A stretch of 64,000 nt of DNA. Source: Flavobacterium sp. N502540. GTDB lineage: Bacteria; Bacteroidota; Bacteroidia; Flavobacteriales; Flavobacteriaceae. The stretch covers positions 3,534,001-3,598,000 of the forward strand of contig NZ_CP110012.1 of NCBI RefSeq assembly GCF_025947365.1, in the 5' to 3' direction. A program made the translations under genes and the position numbers. Of this stretch, positions 1 to 9,436 are shown one piece after another (within the stretch, counting starts at the first letter, position 1; each line of letters begins with the position of its first letter). The notes below the pieces were generated by a model, which worked only from the letters and a program-made list of their open reading frames with translations, did no database searches and was not told where the DNA came from.

Positions 1-24
1 TAAGCTCTGATTGTATTAAAAAGT

Positions 25-60
25 AAAAAAATCCATTCGTGTAACGAATGGATTTTTTTA
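25..60. terminator. Bidirectional intrinsic terminator
   Basis: A perfect 7-bp stem (33-39 with 45-51, CCATTCG/CGAATGG, 5-nt loop) is flanked by an A run on the left and a T run on the right. It can act in both directions: for the minus-strand acetyltransferase gene ending at 100 and for whatever plus-strand gene lies left of the window. Confidence 0.75.
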
Positions 61-99
61 TGGGTAAAATTGTTAACTGCAACTGATGCTGAAAACTAT

Positions 100-1218
100 T
101 TACAAGTATTTTAAATACGTTTTTCTCTGGCAGTGTACTTTTGGGTCAAAATTCTTCCAAAGTAAATGAATGGCTGTATTGTCAGCTAATTCAGGTGTTC
201 TGATACAATTTTGAATTCCTTTTTCTGAAAATGTCTTGTAATATTCATCAAAAATAATAGCGGTAACTCCTTTATTTTGATAGTCCGGATGAACTCCAAT
301 TAGATAGAAAACAACATCTTTACTCTTTTTACGCGCTTTTAGTAAATGAATAAATCCAAAAGGAAATAATTTTCCTTTTGCTTTTTGTAAAGCTTCGGAA
401 AAGCTTGGCATAACAATACTAAAGGCCACCAGATTATCATCTTTGTCCACGACAAATTTGATGTATTCGGGATTGATAAAACTGATATATTTCTTTTTGA
501 AGTATTCTTTTTGAACATCTGAAATGGCAACAAACGAAGCTAATTTGGCGTAAGAATCATTAAACAAATCAAACATTTTGTCGACATGCGGCATAATGTC
601 CTTAGTTTTAGTAAAAGTTAAGGCACGTAAGCCGTATCTTTTTTTGATAAGTTCCTGTGCTTTAAGGAAAAACTCAGGTTTCACATTTGAAAAAGGAAAA
701 ATACTTTCGATGTATTCTTTTTCAACCTGAAATCCTAATTGTTCAAAATGTGTTACATAATAAGGATGGTTGTACCATGTAATCATAGTTCCTAATTGAT
801 CATAACCAGCTGTAAGAACCCCAACTTTGTCCAGATTTGAGAATCCCATGGGACCTTCAACGTGCTCCAGATTGTGTTTTTTTCCTAATTCGTAAACTTT
901 GTCCAACAAGGCCTTTGTGACTTCGATGTCGTCTATTGCATCAAACCATCCAAATCGAACTTTTCTTTTATGTTGGTCATTTACCTCAGACCAGTTGATG
1001 ATAGCCGTAATTCGTCCTACTATTTCATTGTTTCTGTAAGCCAGATAAAAATAGGCTTCGGCATTGTCAAAAGCAGGATTTTTAGTTTTGTCAAATGACT
1101 CTAATTCATCTGCTACAATAGGGGGAACCCAGTAGGCATTGTCTTTGTAGATTGAAAACGGAAATTTGATATAGTCAGTTAATTCCTTTTTGGTTATGGC
1201 TTCTTTAATTGTAATCAT
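100..1218 (-). CDS. GNAT-family N-acetyltransferase-like protein (372 aa)
   Basis: The protein has the layout of the larger GNAT-fold proteins found in many Bacteroidota. An N-terminal part is followed by a C-terminal acyl-CoA-type acetyltransferase segment (around residues 200-350) with a beta-strand/loop region reading YLIGVHPDYQNKGVTAI near residue 305, which resembles GNAT motif A (Q-x-x-G). It has no signal peptide or membrane segment, so it should be cytosolic. The substrate cannot be told from sequence. The ATG at 1218 is the first of the frame. The gene stands alone, with a terminator just downstream at 25-60. Confidence 0.75.
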   Translation of the reverse strand: MITIKEAITKKELTDYIKFPFSIYKDNAYWVPPIVADELESFDKTKNPAFDNAEAYFYLAYRNNEIVGRITAIINWSEVNDQHKRKVRFGWFDAIDDIEVTKALLDKVYELGKKHNLEHVEGPMGFSNLDKVGVLTAGYDQLGTMITWYNHPYYVTHFEQLGFQVEKEYIESIFPFSNVKPEFFLKAQELIKKRYGLRALTFTKTKDIMPHVDKMFDLFNDSYAKLASFVAISDVQKEYFKKKYISFINPEYIKFVVDKDDNLVAFSIVMPSFSEALQKAKGKLFPFGFIHLLKARKKSKDVVFYLIGVHPDYQNKGVTAIIFDEYYKTFSEKGIQNCIRTPELADNTAIHLLWKNFDPKVHCQRKTYLKYL

Positions 1219-1344
1219 TAAGATTTTCTTTGTTAAGAATGTTGCTTTAAATAAGGTGCTACGATTTAAGAAACGAATATAGCTATCTTTGAAGTAACAA
1301 AAAAGAATTGTGTAAAAAAAGCCCTGATTAATAAGCTTAGTGGA

Positions 1345-1893
1345 TCATTTGAAAGTGTAGCCGATTCGAAGATGGAGGTCTGCGGTAGTATCTGAAAAAT
1401 TTTTATCCAGATAAAATCTACGTCCAATTCCAATGCCTGTTTCATAATTGAAATTACTATTTCCAATATTTCGCCTAATTCCCCATTTAGGGATTATAGT
1501 AACTTGGTCGTGAATAAAGACATTGTCATGATTAGAAATAACAAACCAATTAGGATGGTAGTCAACCCCTAAAGTAACAAAATTAGCGCTATTATTTGTT
1601 TTTTTATTTTTAGCAGTCCGTTTATTGATATTGTAATACCATCTTGGTTCCAGAGTGATTACGGGAGTTAATACATATTCTGTCTTGCAGCCAGAGCATA
1701 TACAAAAACCACCATCAAAACCAATTTCGGTTCGTAAACTTATTTGATTGAGTAGTCGATGTTCGTGATTGAACCATATTCCCAAAAAGCCGGTTTGTAG
1801 GTTGTAAATGTCTTTTTCTACTCCGGTATTTTGGGATTTGGCTGATAAACAGATTAACAGTGATAATAGAAAGGCGTAATTTATCTTTCTCAT
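1345..1893 (-). CDS. Putative small outer-membrane beta-barrel protein (182 aa)
   Basis: A signal peptide (about residues 1-20, ending AKSQ) is followed by alternating aromatic/polar strands and a terminal ...LRIGYTFK. That ending resembles the C-terminal strand of small flavobacterial outer-membrane proteins. A Cys-rich loop (CICSGC, about residues 63-68) is unusual for such proteins and could form a disulphide or bind metal. No specific family is recognised. A -7-type element lies 27 bp upstream of the start. Function is unknown; the outer-membrane location is inferred from the signal peptide and strand pattern. Confidence 0.6.
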   Translation of the reverse strand: MRKINYAFLLSLLICLSAKSQNTGVEKDIYNLQTGFLGIWFNHEHRLLNQISLRTEIGFDGGFCICSGCKTEYVLTPVITLEPRWYYNINKRTAKNKKTNNSANFVTLGVDYHPNWFVISNHDNVFIHDQVTIIPKWGIRRNIGNSNFNYETGIGIGRRFYLDKNFSDTTADLHLRIGYTFK

Positions 1894-1919
1894 ATTTGAA
1901 AAATTGGCGTATAATTTTT

Positions 1920-1927
1920 CAAATATA
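1920..1927 (-). promoter_or_regulatory. Candidate -7 promoter element
   Basis: Read on the minus strand this is TATATTTG, a perfect match to the Bacteroidota -7 consensus TAnnTTTG, placed 27 bp before the ATG at 1893. No clear -33 TTTG lies at the usual distance, so support is partial. Confidence 0.4.
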
Positions 1928-1983
1928 ATTATTTTCCTACATTTAAGAATATTATAAAGTAATTTTTTTTCTTACTATTTGGA

Positions 1984-2961
1984 TTATTCGTATTTTGATT
2001 TACGTTTTCGTTCTTTTGCCTGGTAATCTATTTCTCTTTGCTCCATTTTGTTGTCTTTATTCTTTTTGGCTCTGTCTTCTCGTTTAGTTTGCAGCTGATT
2101 TTCTTTATAACGTCCGTCATAACGCCAGGAAACACCAACTCCTCCATATAATATTGAAGGTGTATTCTTGAAGTTTGTACTTATAGATGCATCTACCTGA
2201 AGGTTTGGATTAATTAAGTAAGCTGCTCCGCCACGAACAATGGCATCGCTGTAAAAGTCACTTTTATAGCCCTGATTTTCAACAAAACCGGACCATTTAT
2301 CGTTAAATCCGCGTGTAAGAGTAAGCACATAGCCGTAGCTCGGGTAGTCTGTTGAAATGTAATCGGCAATAATATTAGTTACGAAAACCCATTTTCCACC
2401 GCCAAATAGATTTTGAGTGATTAACATTACTTTTGGAGAAATACTCGATTGTGGAGAGAAAGAATAAGGATTGTTTGCACCAACAAAATTTGCACCGGCA
2501 AATACTGAAACGGCAGGAATTAGCTCGTGCCAGTTAAAGCTGCGATTGGCTTTGTAGCTATAGATGTTAGCTTCTTTTTTGTAATTTTTATAGGGATCAT
2601 AAATCAGATATTTGGCTCCTAAAACCGTTTGTCTGAAATTATTTTTTTTATAACTCGTATATGGCGTATCAAAATTTTCCATTTGGTACTGTATGTCCGC
2701 AATAAGTTCCAGTTTTTCTAAAAAAGCACCATAACGAATAGTCAGATCTGTACCAAAACCATTGGCGTCATAATCCAGTAAATTGTGTTTTTCTTTGATG
2801 CCATATACACCAAGTTCTGCCTGTATAACTGATTTTCCAACAGCATAGGCCGACATCGTTTCACCAGGACGGTTTGAATTGATGACATCAGTGTACTGTG
2901 CGAAAAATAATTGAGGTAATAAACAAAGAGCTGCAGTAAAAAAGTTTTTATTTTTTAACAT
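1984..2961 (-). CDS. Putative outer-membrane channel/transporter-like protein (325 aa)
   Basis: A signal peptide (about residues 1-21, ...LFFAQ) is followed by some 260 residues of alternating beta-strand pattern. The text opens with a motif on the theme NSNRPGETMSAYAVGKSVIQ, which I associate with the MetA/phenol-degradation-type outer-membrane family (PF13557-like). The last 40 residues are highly charged (many K, R, E, D) and would extend past the barrel, which is atypical because barrels usually end on an aromatic residue. Substrate is unknown. It is a single gene with a candidate -7 element at 2998-3005. Confidence 0.6.
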   Translation of the reverse strand: MLKNKNFFTAALCLLPQLFFAQYTDVINSNRPGETMSAYAVGKSVIQAELGVYGIKEKHNLLDYDANGFGTDLTIRYGAFLEKLELIADIQYQMENFDTPYTSYKKNNFRQTVLGAKYLIYDPYKNYKKEANIYSYKANRSFNWHELIPAVSVFAGANFVGANNPYSFSPQSSISPKVMLITQNLFGGGKWVFVTNIIADYISTDYPSYGYVLTLTRGFNDKWSGFVENQGYKSDFYSDAIVRGGAAYLINPNLQVDASISTNFKNTPSILYGGVGVSWRYDGRYKENQLQTKREDRAKKNKDNKMEQREIDYQAKERKRKSKYE

Positions 2962-2997
2962 AAACGTGTTTTTGGATTAAAAAGTAATAACGCATTT

Positions 2998-3005
2998 CAA
3001 ATGTA
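2998..3005 (-). promoter_or_regulatory. Candidate -7 promoter element
   Basis: On the minus strand this reads TACATTTG, matching TAnnTTTG, 37 bp before the start at 2961. No good -33 element is visible. Confidence 0.35.
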
Positions 3006-3086
3006 CTATATTTTATTATTTATTTAAGATTGATATTTTAATTTTAAACGATGGATTTATTAATTTTGAAAAAAAATTATATGATC

Positions 3087-3371
3087 ATGCAAGAAGCATC
3101 TTTTGTAAATCTGATTAAAACGATAATGTGGATCGTTGCGTTTTATTATATTTTTAAATTTTTAGCACGAATCTTTTTGCCGGTATTGGTAAAAAAAGCA
3201 GTAGAAAAAGCTGGAGAGAATTTTCAAAGACAACAACAATATAGTCAGGATAATACATGGCAAAAAACACGTAATAATAACGATGAAATTATTATTAATA
3301 CCGCCAATGCAAAAAATCCTCGTGAAACCAAAAAGGTTGGCGATTATGTTGATTACGAAGAAATAGATTAA
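3087..3371 (+). CDS. DUF4834-like small membrane protein (94 aa)
   Basis: One hydrophobic segment (roughly residues 8-30 of the chosen product, ...IMWIVAFYYIFKFLARIF) is followed by a Lys/Glu-rich amphipathic stretch and a tail ending VGDYVDYEEID. This layout and the conserved GDYVDYEEI-type end fit the DUF4834 family of Bacteroidota, whose function is unknown. The frame is open from 3051, with in-frame ATGs at 3081 and 3087. I chose 3087 because it starts just before the conserved part. It lies 50 bp upstream of the yfhO-like gene on the same strand and may be co-transcribed with it. Confidence 0.7.
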   Translation: MQEASFVNLIKTIMWIVAFYYIFKFLARIFLPVLVKKAVEKAGENFQRQQQYSQDNTWQKTRNNNDEIIINTANAKNPRETKKVGDYVDYEEID

Positions 3372-3421
3372 ATTTGTGACCTAATTTATAGGATTCATCA
3401 TTTAACCCAAACCAGCCTAAA

Positions 3422-5851
3422 TTGAAAATAGTAAATAAGTTCTATCCGCATGCCCTTGTTATCCTGGGCTTTATCCTCGTTTCTTTAATTTATTTTTACC
3501 CGGTTTTACAAGGAAAACAAATTTTCCAGTCGGATATTGCTCAATATACCGGAATGGCTAAAGAGCAAAACGATTTTAGAGCTACAGAACATTCTGAACC
3601 TTATTGGACAAATTCTGCGTTTGGAGGTATGCCAACTTATCAGCTGGGAGCTAATTATCCAAATGATTTTGTGGGTAAATTAGACGATGCTTTGCGTTTT
3701 CTGCCTCGTCCTGCCGATTATTTATTTCTATATTTTTTAGGCTTTTACGGACTATTGTTGGTTTTAAAAACCGATCCTTTAAAAGCATTTATCGGGGCAA
3801 TTGCCTTCGGTTTCTCGACTTACCTGATTATCATTTTAGGTGTTGGGCATAATGCAAAAGCACATGCTATTGCCTATATGCCGCTTGTTATCGCCGGATT
3901 CATACTCGTTTTTCAAAAAAAGTACATTTGGGGAGGTCTGCTCACCATGTTTGCGGTTGCATTAGAGGTTAATGCCAACCACTTTCAAATGACATATTAT
4001 TTACTGATTTTCTTATTGATACTGTCAGCTTATTTTGCATTTAATTTTATCAAAGAAAAAGAGTATAAATCGCTTTTAACCGCTGTCGGTGTTTTGGCTG
4101 TAGCCGGAATTTTTGCTATTGGAGCCAATGCCACTAATTTGTTGGCAACCAGTGAATATGCTAAATTTAGTACCCGTAGCAACAGTGAATTAACTTTTAA
4201 CCCTGATGGTTCTAAAAAGACTAATGAAAATGCACTAAGCCGTGAATATATTACAGAATACAGTTACGGAATTGCTGAAAGTTTTAACTTGATTGCTCCA
4301 AGACTTTTTGGAGGTTCAAATCATGAAAATGTAGGGACTGACAGCCGTATGTATTCTTTTATGATTGAACAGGGAGTACCGTCAGAACAGGCACAGGATT
4401 TTGTGTCGGGAATGCCAACGTATTGGGGAGATCAGCCTATAGTAGCAGCTCCGGCTTATATTGGAGTTGTGGTTTTCTTTTTAGCAGTTTTAGCTTTATT
4501 TATTGACGATCGAAAAATAAAATATGTGTTTTTTACAGGTGCATTAGTTTCGCTAATACTTTCCTGGGGAAAAAATTTCGCGTTACTGACTGACTTCTTT
4601 ATCGATTACGTTCCAATGTACGACAAGTTTAGAGCGGTTTCATCGATTCAGGTTATTCTTGAATTGTGTTTTCCTGTTCTGGCTGTTATGGGATTACAAT
4701 CGTTTTTTAAAGCTAAAGAAGAACCTAAATTACAGCAGAAAGCGCTTGTGCAGACAGGAGTTTTCGGATTAGGCGTTATTTTGATTTTAGTATTCGCTAA
4801 AAGCATGTTCCATTTTACAGGCAGCAGTGATAATTATTTTTTAGAAAGTTACGGACCTGCTTTTGTAGATGCCTTGAAAGAAGACAGAAAGAGTTTGTAT
4901 TCTGCTGATTTATTGCGATCAGGCTTTTTTATCGTGATTACTTTTGGGATCCTTTGGTTGTTTATCAAGAATAAACTGGCTCAGAATACTACTTTGATTA
5001 TCGTTGGTCTTTTGATGATTTTTGATTTATTTTTTGTTGATAAAAAATATGTATCAGCCAAAGATTTTGTGAGCCCGGTACAAATTGCGGCGCCATTTCA
5101 GGAAACACCTTCAGATGCTCAGATTTTAAAAGATACTACACATTACAGAGTTTTTGAAGTAAGCGGAAACATGTCAAGTGCACGTGCTTCTTATTTTCAC
5201 CATTCTTTAGGCGGATATCATGCCGCAAAACCAAGAAGAATACAACAGCTTTTTGATTATCAGATTGCAAAAAACAATGTCGAAGTTTTAGACATGTTAA
5301 ATGTAAAATACATCATCCAAACGGATAAAGAAGGAAAAGAATTTCCAACAGTAAATCCAAATGCTAATGGAAATGCATGGTTTGTAACTACTGTAAAATT
5401 GGTGAATAAACCGGATGATGTAATGAAAGCATTGGATCATATCGATACTAAAACGGTAGCGGTTTTCAACGTTCGCGAGCATGAAGGTAAATTTAGAAAT
5501 GCCCGAATGAAAAAACAATGGGATACTACAGGAACTATTCAGGTCGTACAGTACAAGCCTAATTACATTAAATACAAATCAAACAACGGAAAAGATGGCC
5601 TGGCTGTTTTTTCTGAGATCTATTATAAAAATGGATGGAATGCCTATATTGATGGTAAACTTACGGATCATTTCCCTGTAGATTATGTTTTAAGAGCTAT
5701 GGAAATTCCGGGTGGCGAACATACTATCGAATTTAAATTTGAACCGCAGGTTGTTAAAACAGGAAGTGTAATTACATTGGCAAGCTGCATTGGAATGTTA
5801 CTACTTTTAATTGGTGGAGTTTATTTCGAAAGAAAAAAGGCGAAAGCTTAA
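3422..5851 (+). CDS. YfhO family membrane protein (809 aa)
   Basis: This is a large polytopic membrane protein with many hydrophobic helices through about residue 560, then a soluble C-terminal domain and a final helix (about residues 780-800). Landmarks of the YfhO family are visible: an early SDIAQYTGMAKEQ stretch, the long loop with FGGMPTYQL, and a late GEHTIEFKFEP near the end. Firmicute YfhO proteins are tied to glycosylation of lipoteichoic acid; in Bacteroidota they are thought to be GT-C-like, and the substrate is unknown. The start is TTG at 3422, with the next in-frame Met about 43 codons inside the conserved region. Glycosyltransferase and flippase genes follow downstream. Confidence 0.9.
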   Translation: MKIVNKFYPHALVILGFILVSLIYFYPVLQGKQIFQSDIAQYTGMAKEQNDFRATEHSEPYWTNSAFGGMPTYQLGANYPNDFVGKLDDALRFLPRPADYLFLYFLGFYGLLLVLKTDPLKAFIGAIAFGFSTYLIIILGVGHNAKAHAIAYMPLVIAGFILVFQKKYIWGGLLTMFAVALEVNANHFQMTYYLLIFLLILSAYFAFNFIKEKEYKSLLTAVGVLAVAGIFAIGANATNLLATSEYAKFSTRSNSELTFNPDGSKKTNENALSREYITEYSYGIAESFNLIAPRLFGGSNHENVGTDSRMYSFMIEQGVPSEQAQDFVSGMPTYWGDQPIVAAPAYIGVVVFFLAVLALFIDDRKIKYVFFTGALVSLILSWGKNFALLTDFFIDYVPMYDKFRAVSSIQVILELCFPVLAVMGLQSFFKAKEEPKLQQKALVQTGVFGLGVILILVFAKSMFHFTGSSDNYFLESYGPAFVDALKEDRKSLYSADLLRSGFFIVITFGILWLFIKNKLAQNTTLIIVGLLMIFDLFFVDKKYVSAKDFVSPVQIAAPFQETPSDAQILKDTTHYRVFEVSGNMSSARASYFHHSLGGYHAAKPRRIQQLFDYQIAKNNVEVLDMLNVKYIIQTDKEGKEFPTVNPNANGNAWFVTTVKLVNKPDDVMKALDHIDTKTVAVFNVREHEGKFRNARMKKQWDTTGTIQVVQYKPNYIKYKSNNGKDGLAVFSEIYYKNGWNAYIDGKLTDHFPVDYVLRAMEIPGGEHTIEFKFEPQVVKTGSVITLASCIGMLLLLIGGVYFERKKAKA

Positions 5852-5886
5852 AATCGTTTTAAAATATTGTTGAAATAGCATTTTTG

Positions 5887-5894
5887 TATCTTTG
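5887..5894 (+). promoter_or_regulatory. Candidate promoter (-7) of the small-protein/nucleotidyltransferase pair
   Basis: TATCTTTG is a perfect TAnnTTTG element, 25 bp before the ATG at 5920. A TTG lies at 5868-5870, giving a 16-bp spacer, a little short of the usual 17-23. This suggests the pair is transcribed independently of yfhO. Confidence 0.45.
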
Positions 5895-5919
5895 CTGTGT
5901 ATTAGAAAGAAAGTAAACA

Positions 5920-6084
5920 ATGAAAGATAGCGTGTTAAGTTTTGGTACTCCACAAGAGTTAGAAGCTAAGAGAATAGCGGAAATCAAGAAGCTTTCTTAT
6001 CTGGAAAGATTAGAGAGACTAATGGCTATTATTGAAGTTTCCTATACGATAAAAACAGCTAGAATAATTAGATCTAAAAAGTAA
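5920..6084 (+). CDS. Small protein (54 aa), candidate antitoxin-like partner
   Basis: The reading frame runs ATG to TAA and encodes a charged, mostly helical protein: begins MKDSVLSFGTPQELEAKR, has LSYLERLERLMAIIE in the middle and a basic tail ...RIIRSKK. Its stop codon overlaps the start of the nucleotidyltransferase by one base (TAATG), so the two are translationally coupled, and a good -7 element lies 25 bp upstream. Many two-gene nucleotidyltransferase modules carry a short helical first gene of this kind. I do not recognise a named family. The antitoxin role is inferred only from size, order and coupling. Confidence 0.65.
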   Translation: MKDSVLSFGTPQELEAKRIAEIKKLSYLERLERLMAIIEVSYTIKTARIIRSKK

Positions 6085-6557
6085 TGAATGAGCAAATAGT
6101 AGCTATTTGGCGTAGTTTTTTTGAAAACAAAGTTAAATATATAACTATTGGTGGATTTGCTGTAAATATCTACGGATATAATAGGAATACTGGAGATATT
6201 GATATTTATTTAGAAGATACTGTTGAAAATCGAAGTAATTTAAGGAAAGCACTAAAATCAATTAATCTTGGAGATTTTGAGACCATTGAAACTATGCAGT
6301 TTATTCCTGGATGGAGTGATTTTACATTAAATTATGGTTTGCGATTAGATATCATGACTGCTGTTAAAGGCCTAGAGGATAAATCTTTTACTTCTTTATT
6401 AGAAGATGCTACAGTTGTAATGATAGATGAAACCCCGGTTTATTTTATTGACTATGATAATTTAATTGTTGCTAAAAAAGCCGCTAACAGACCGAAAGAT
6501 ATCTTAGATATTGAGGAGCTTGGAAAATTGAATGACGAAAAAGGAAAAAATATTTAG
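6084..6557 (+). CDS. Pol-beta-fold nucleotidyltransferase, AbiEii/DUF6036-like (157 aa)
   Basis: The N-terminal region carries the nucleotidyltransferase signature: Gly23-Gly24, then R34, T36 and the Asp38-x-Asp40 pair (GYNRNTGDIDIYL). Asp89 (LRLDIMT) is a plausible third metal ligand. Near the C-terminus KKAANRPKDILDIEEL matches the conserved K-x-x-x-R-x-K-D-x-x-D-x-x-x-L helix of AbiEii- and DUF6036-type proteins. Known relatives transfer nucleotides to RNA or protein targets, often as toxins paired with a small gene upstream. Here the 54-aa gene overlaps the start by one base. The toxin role is inference. Confidence 0.8.
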   Translation: MNEQIVAIWRSFFENKVKYITIGGFAVNIYGYNRNTGDIDIYLEDTVENRSNLRKALKSINLGDFETIETMQFIPGWSDFTLNYGLRLDIMTAVKGLEDKSFTSLLEDATVVMIDETPVYFIDYDNLIVAKKAANRPKDILDIEELGKLNDEKGKNI

Positions 6558-6589
6558 TTGTATAAACTTACTTCATAGCATAGTATAAA

Positions 6590-7873
6590 TTGGAACAAAA
6601 AAAACTCTTAATCATTACCTATTATTTTCCACCGGCTGGAGGACCAGGTGTACAACGTTGGTTAAAATTTGTAAAATATTTACCCGAATTTGGAATACAG
6701 CCGATAGTTTATGTTCCTGAAAACCCAACCTACCCAATTGTTGACGAAGGTCTGGTTAATGAGATTTCCGATAAAGTAATTGTTCTTAAAAACAAAATCT
6801 GGGAGCCGTATCAGTTGGCTTCCGTTTTCTCAAAGAATAAAACTAAGAAAATTAGTTCGGGAATTTTTCCACATAAGAAGAAACAAACCTTTTTAGACAA
6901 AATTTTTCTTTGGGTTCGTGGTAATTTGTTTATTCCGGATGCCCGTGTTTTTTGGGTAAAACCTTCAGTGGCTTATTTAGAAAAGTATATCAAAGAACAC
7001 AATATTGACACCATTGTCACTTCGGGGCCGCCACACAGTTTGCATTTAATAGGTCTGGAATTGAAAGAAAAATTAAATGTAAAATGGTTTGCTGATTTCC
7101 GTGATCCATGGACTACAATTGGATATCACAAAGCTTTGCGTTTATCGGGTTATGCTGCCAAAAAGCATAAAAACCTCGAACATAAAGTACTCAATAGTGC
7201 CGATACCATTATTGTTACTAGTAAAACTACAAAAGTGGAGTTTGAGGTCATTACCAATAAACCAATTTCGGTGATTACCAATGGTTATGACATCGAAAAT
7301 GTAGAGAAACAAACATTAGATACAAAATTTACGTTGGCACATATCGGATCTTTTTTATCCGATCGAAATCCTCGATTTTTATGGGAATGTCTGGTAGAGT
7401 TGCTTCAGGAAATTCCTGAGTTTAAATCACATTTGGAAATTAAATTAATTGGAGCAGTAAGTCAGGAAGTATTGGATGCTATCACTGAATTTGAGTTGAA
7501 GAATTATTTGAATCTTTTAGGATACGTTTCGCATCATGAAGCAATTGCCCATCAAAAGAAATCGCAGGTTTTGCTTTTAATCGAAATTAATTCCGAGGAT
7601 ACCAAAAGTATAATTCCGGGTAAATTATTCGAATATATGGTGTCCAATCGTCCAATAATAGCCATAGGACCTCAAGGTTCTGATTTTGCCGATATTATAA
7701 AAGAGACCAATACAGGAGTATTTTTTGATTATTCTGAAAAAGCGAAGTTAAAAAGCGTAATTTTGGACTTTTATAATCAATTTTTAGAAGGGAAACTACA
7801 GGCCAATGGTGTTGGTTTACAACAATATTCCAGAAAGAATCTAACCAAGCAATTAGCACAGTTGATTAACTAA
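6590..7873 (+). CDS. Glycosyltransferase family 4 protein (427 aa)
   Basis: This is a GT-B fold transferase. The N-terminal Rossmann half begins LLIITYYFPPAGGPGVQRW, a donor/acceptor loop typical of GT4 enzymes of Bacteroidota. The C-terminal half holds a late IPGKLFEYMVSNRPIIAIG (about residues 340-358), the usual nucleotide-sugar-binding segment containing Lys and Glu. No signal peptide or membrane helix is present, so it is cytosolic or peripheral on the inner membrane. It starts on TTG at 6590, with no earlier ATG. The flippase gene follows 40 bp later, suggesting both serve assembly of a surface glycan; the sugar is unknown. Confidence 0.88.
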   Translation: MEQKKLLIITYYFPPAGGPGVQRWLKFVKYLPEFGIQPIVYVPENPTYPIVDEGLVNEISDKVIVLKNKIWEPYQLASVFSKNKTKKISSGIFPHKKKQTFLDKIFLWVRGNLFIPDARVFWVKPSVAYLEKYIKEHNIDTIVTSGPPHSLHLIGLELKEKLNVKWFADFRDPWTTIGYHKALRLSGYAAKKHKNLEHKVLNSADTIIVTSKTTKVEFEVITNKPISVITNGYDIENVEKQTLDTKFTLAHIGSFLSDRNPRFLWECLVELLQEIPEFKSHLEIKLIGAVSQEVLDAITEFELKNYLNLLGYVSHHEAIAHQKKSQVLLLIEINSEDTKSIIPGKLFEYMVSNRPIIAIGPQGSDFADIIKETNTGVFFDYSEKAKLKSVILDFYNQFLEGKLQANGVGLQQYSRKNLTKQLAQLIN

Positions 7874-7913
7874 GCTAGTCTGCAATCTAAAATCTAAATT
7901 CAGAAATCCAAAA

Positions 7914-9383
7914 ATGGGTATTGTTTTAAATCAGTCTTTCAAAAATACAATTATCACTTATATAGGTTTCGGTATTGGAGCCATTAATACACTTTATTTG
8001 TATCCGGTTTTTTTGGGTGCAACTTTTTATGGCTTAACCAATTATGTGACTTCTTGTGCCAATGTGATTATGCCATTATTTGCGATTGGTATGCAAAATA
8101 CCTTGGTTAAATTTTATTCGCAATATCAAACTGAAGAAGAAAAATCCCGTTTTCTATCCTTTACGGTTTTGTTTCCTTTGCTATTAATAATCCCGCTTTT
8201 ACTGATAGGTCTTGTTTTTTATGATGAGATTCTGTTCTTTTTGTCAAAAAAGAATGCGATTGTTAGAAGCTATATATGGTTAATACCTTTTATTGGATTG
8301 TGTATGGCATATTTTGAGATTTTTTATGCCTGGTTGCGGGTAAATATGCATTCCGTTTTTGGAAATTTTGTAAAGGAAGTGGGCTTGCGATTATTTTCAT
8401 TATTTCTATTAATAGGTGTCTATTATAATTGGCTTAGCGTTGAAGGTTTTGTGTATGCAACAGCAATTTTATATTTTTTGGCATTCCTGATAACCATGTT
8501 ATATGCATTTAGTATTCAGAAGCCAACTTTTCAGTTTACAATACCTGCAAATACAAAAGATATACTGGTATATACTTTTTATATTATTTTATCCGGAAGT
8601 GTTGCCAATTTGCTTTTGGATGGCGATAAAATGATATTAAATCAATATATGCAGATTGAAAATATTGCTTTTTATTCTGTTGCCACCTATATTGCTTTGG
8701 TTATTTCGGTTCCAAGCCGAGCTATGCACCAGATCGTATACCCAATTACGGCTAAATTAATGCACGATAACAAACATGATGAGTTGAATCAGCTCTACAA
8801 AAAAACATCAATAAACCTACAGATTGTGGGTGGTTTTGTAATGCTTTGCATATTTGTAAATATCGGTCAGTTATACGAGTTGGTTCCAAAAGAATACAGT
8901 GGTGGAATTGCAGTTGTATTTATGATTGGCTTGTCTAAATACTTTGATTTAATTTTAGGAAACAATAATGCGATCATTTTTAATACTAAATATTATCGTA
9001 TGGTGCTGTATTTAGGATTAATGCTGGTTGCGTTGACCGTAATTTTAAACATGATCTTTATTCCAATTTTTGGAATCTTCGGATCTGCTTTTGCTACTTT
9101 ATTATCGATTACCCTATATAGTTTGGCAAAACTGCTTTTTGTGGTTAAAAGACTTCATTTGTATCCTTTTACTATTCAGACAATATATTCGATGTTAATT
9201 ACATTTGCATTGTTTTTATTGTTTTACTTTTGGGAGTTCCCTTTTTATCAATTGGTTAGTATTGCTTTAAAGTCAGTTTTGGTAACCATTTTATATGTTT
9301 ATTTAAATTATAAATTTGCGATTTCCCCTGATATCAATAAAGTAATAGATACTGTTTTGAAAAAGATAGGATTTAAAATTTAA
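7914..9383 (+). CDS. Oligosaccharide flippase family protein, Wzx-like (489 aa)
   Basis: About 12-14 hydrophobic helices run almost end to end, with the polysaccharide-biosynthesis/MOP superfamily pattern: an N-terminal IGFGIGAINTLYLYP, a central charged loop LLLDGDKMILNQYM (about residue 240), and PSRAMHQIVYPITAKLM. Such proteins move lipid-linked oligosaccharides across the inner membrane. It directly follows a GT4 gene on the same strand, consistent with export of a glycan built by that enzyme. The start ATG at 7914 is the first in frame. Confidence 0.85.
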   Translation: MGIVLNQSFKNTIITYIGFGIGAINTLYLYPVFLGATFYGLTNYVTSCANVIMPLFAIGMQNTLVKFYSQYQTEEEKSRFLSFTVLFPLLLIIPLLLIGLVFYDEILFFLSKKNAIVRSYIWLIPFIGLCMAYFEIFYAWLRVNMHSVFGNFVKEVGLRLFSLFLLIGVYYNWLSVEGFVYATAILYFLAFLITMLYAFSIQKPTFQFTIPANTKDILVYTFYIILSGSVANLLLDGDKMILNQYMQIENIAFYSVATYIALVISVPSRAMHQIVYPITAKLMHDNKHDELNQLYKKTSINLQIVGGFVMLCIFVNIGQLYELVPKEYSGGIAVVFMIGLSKYFDLILGNNNAIIFNTKYYRMVLYLGLMLVALTVILNMIFIPIFGIFGSAFATLLSITLYSLAKLLFVVKRLHLYPFTIQTIYSMLITFALFLLFYFWEFPFYQLVSIALKSVLVTILYVYLNYKFAISPDINKVIDTVLKKIGFKI

Positions 9384-9436
9384 TGCGATTTTGATAGAGA
9401 AGCAAAAGTAATTTACAATTGAAGCTGTTTTGTCTT

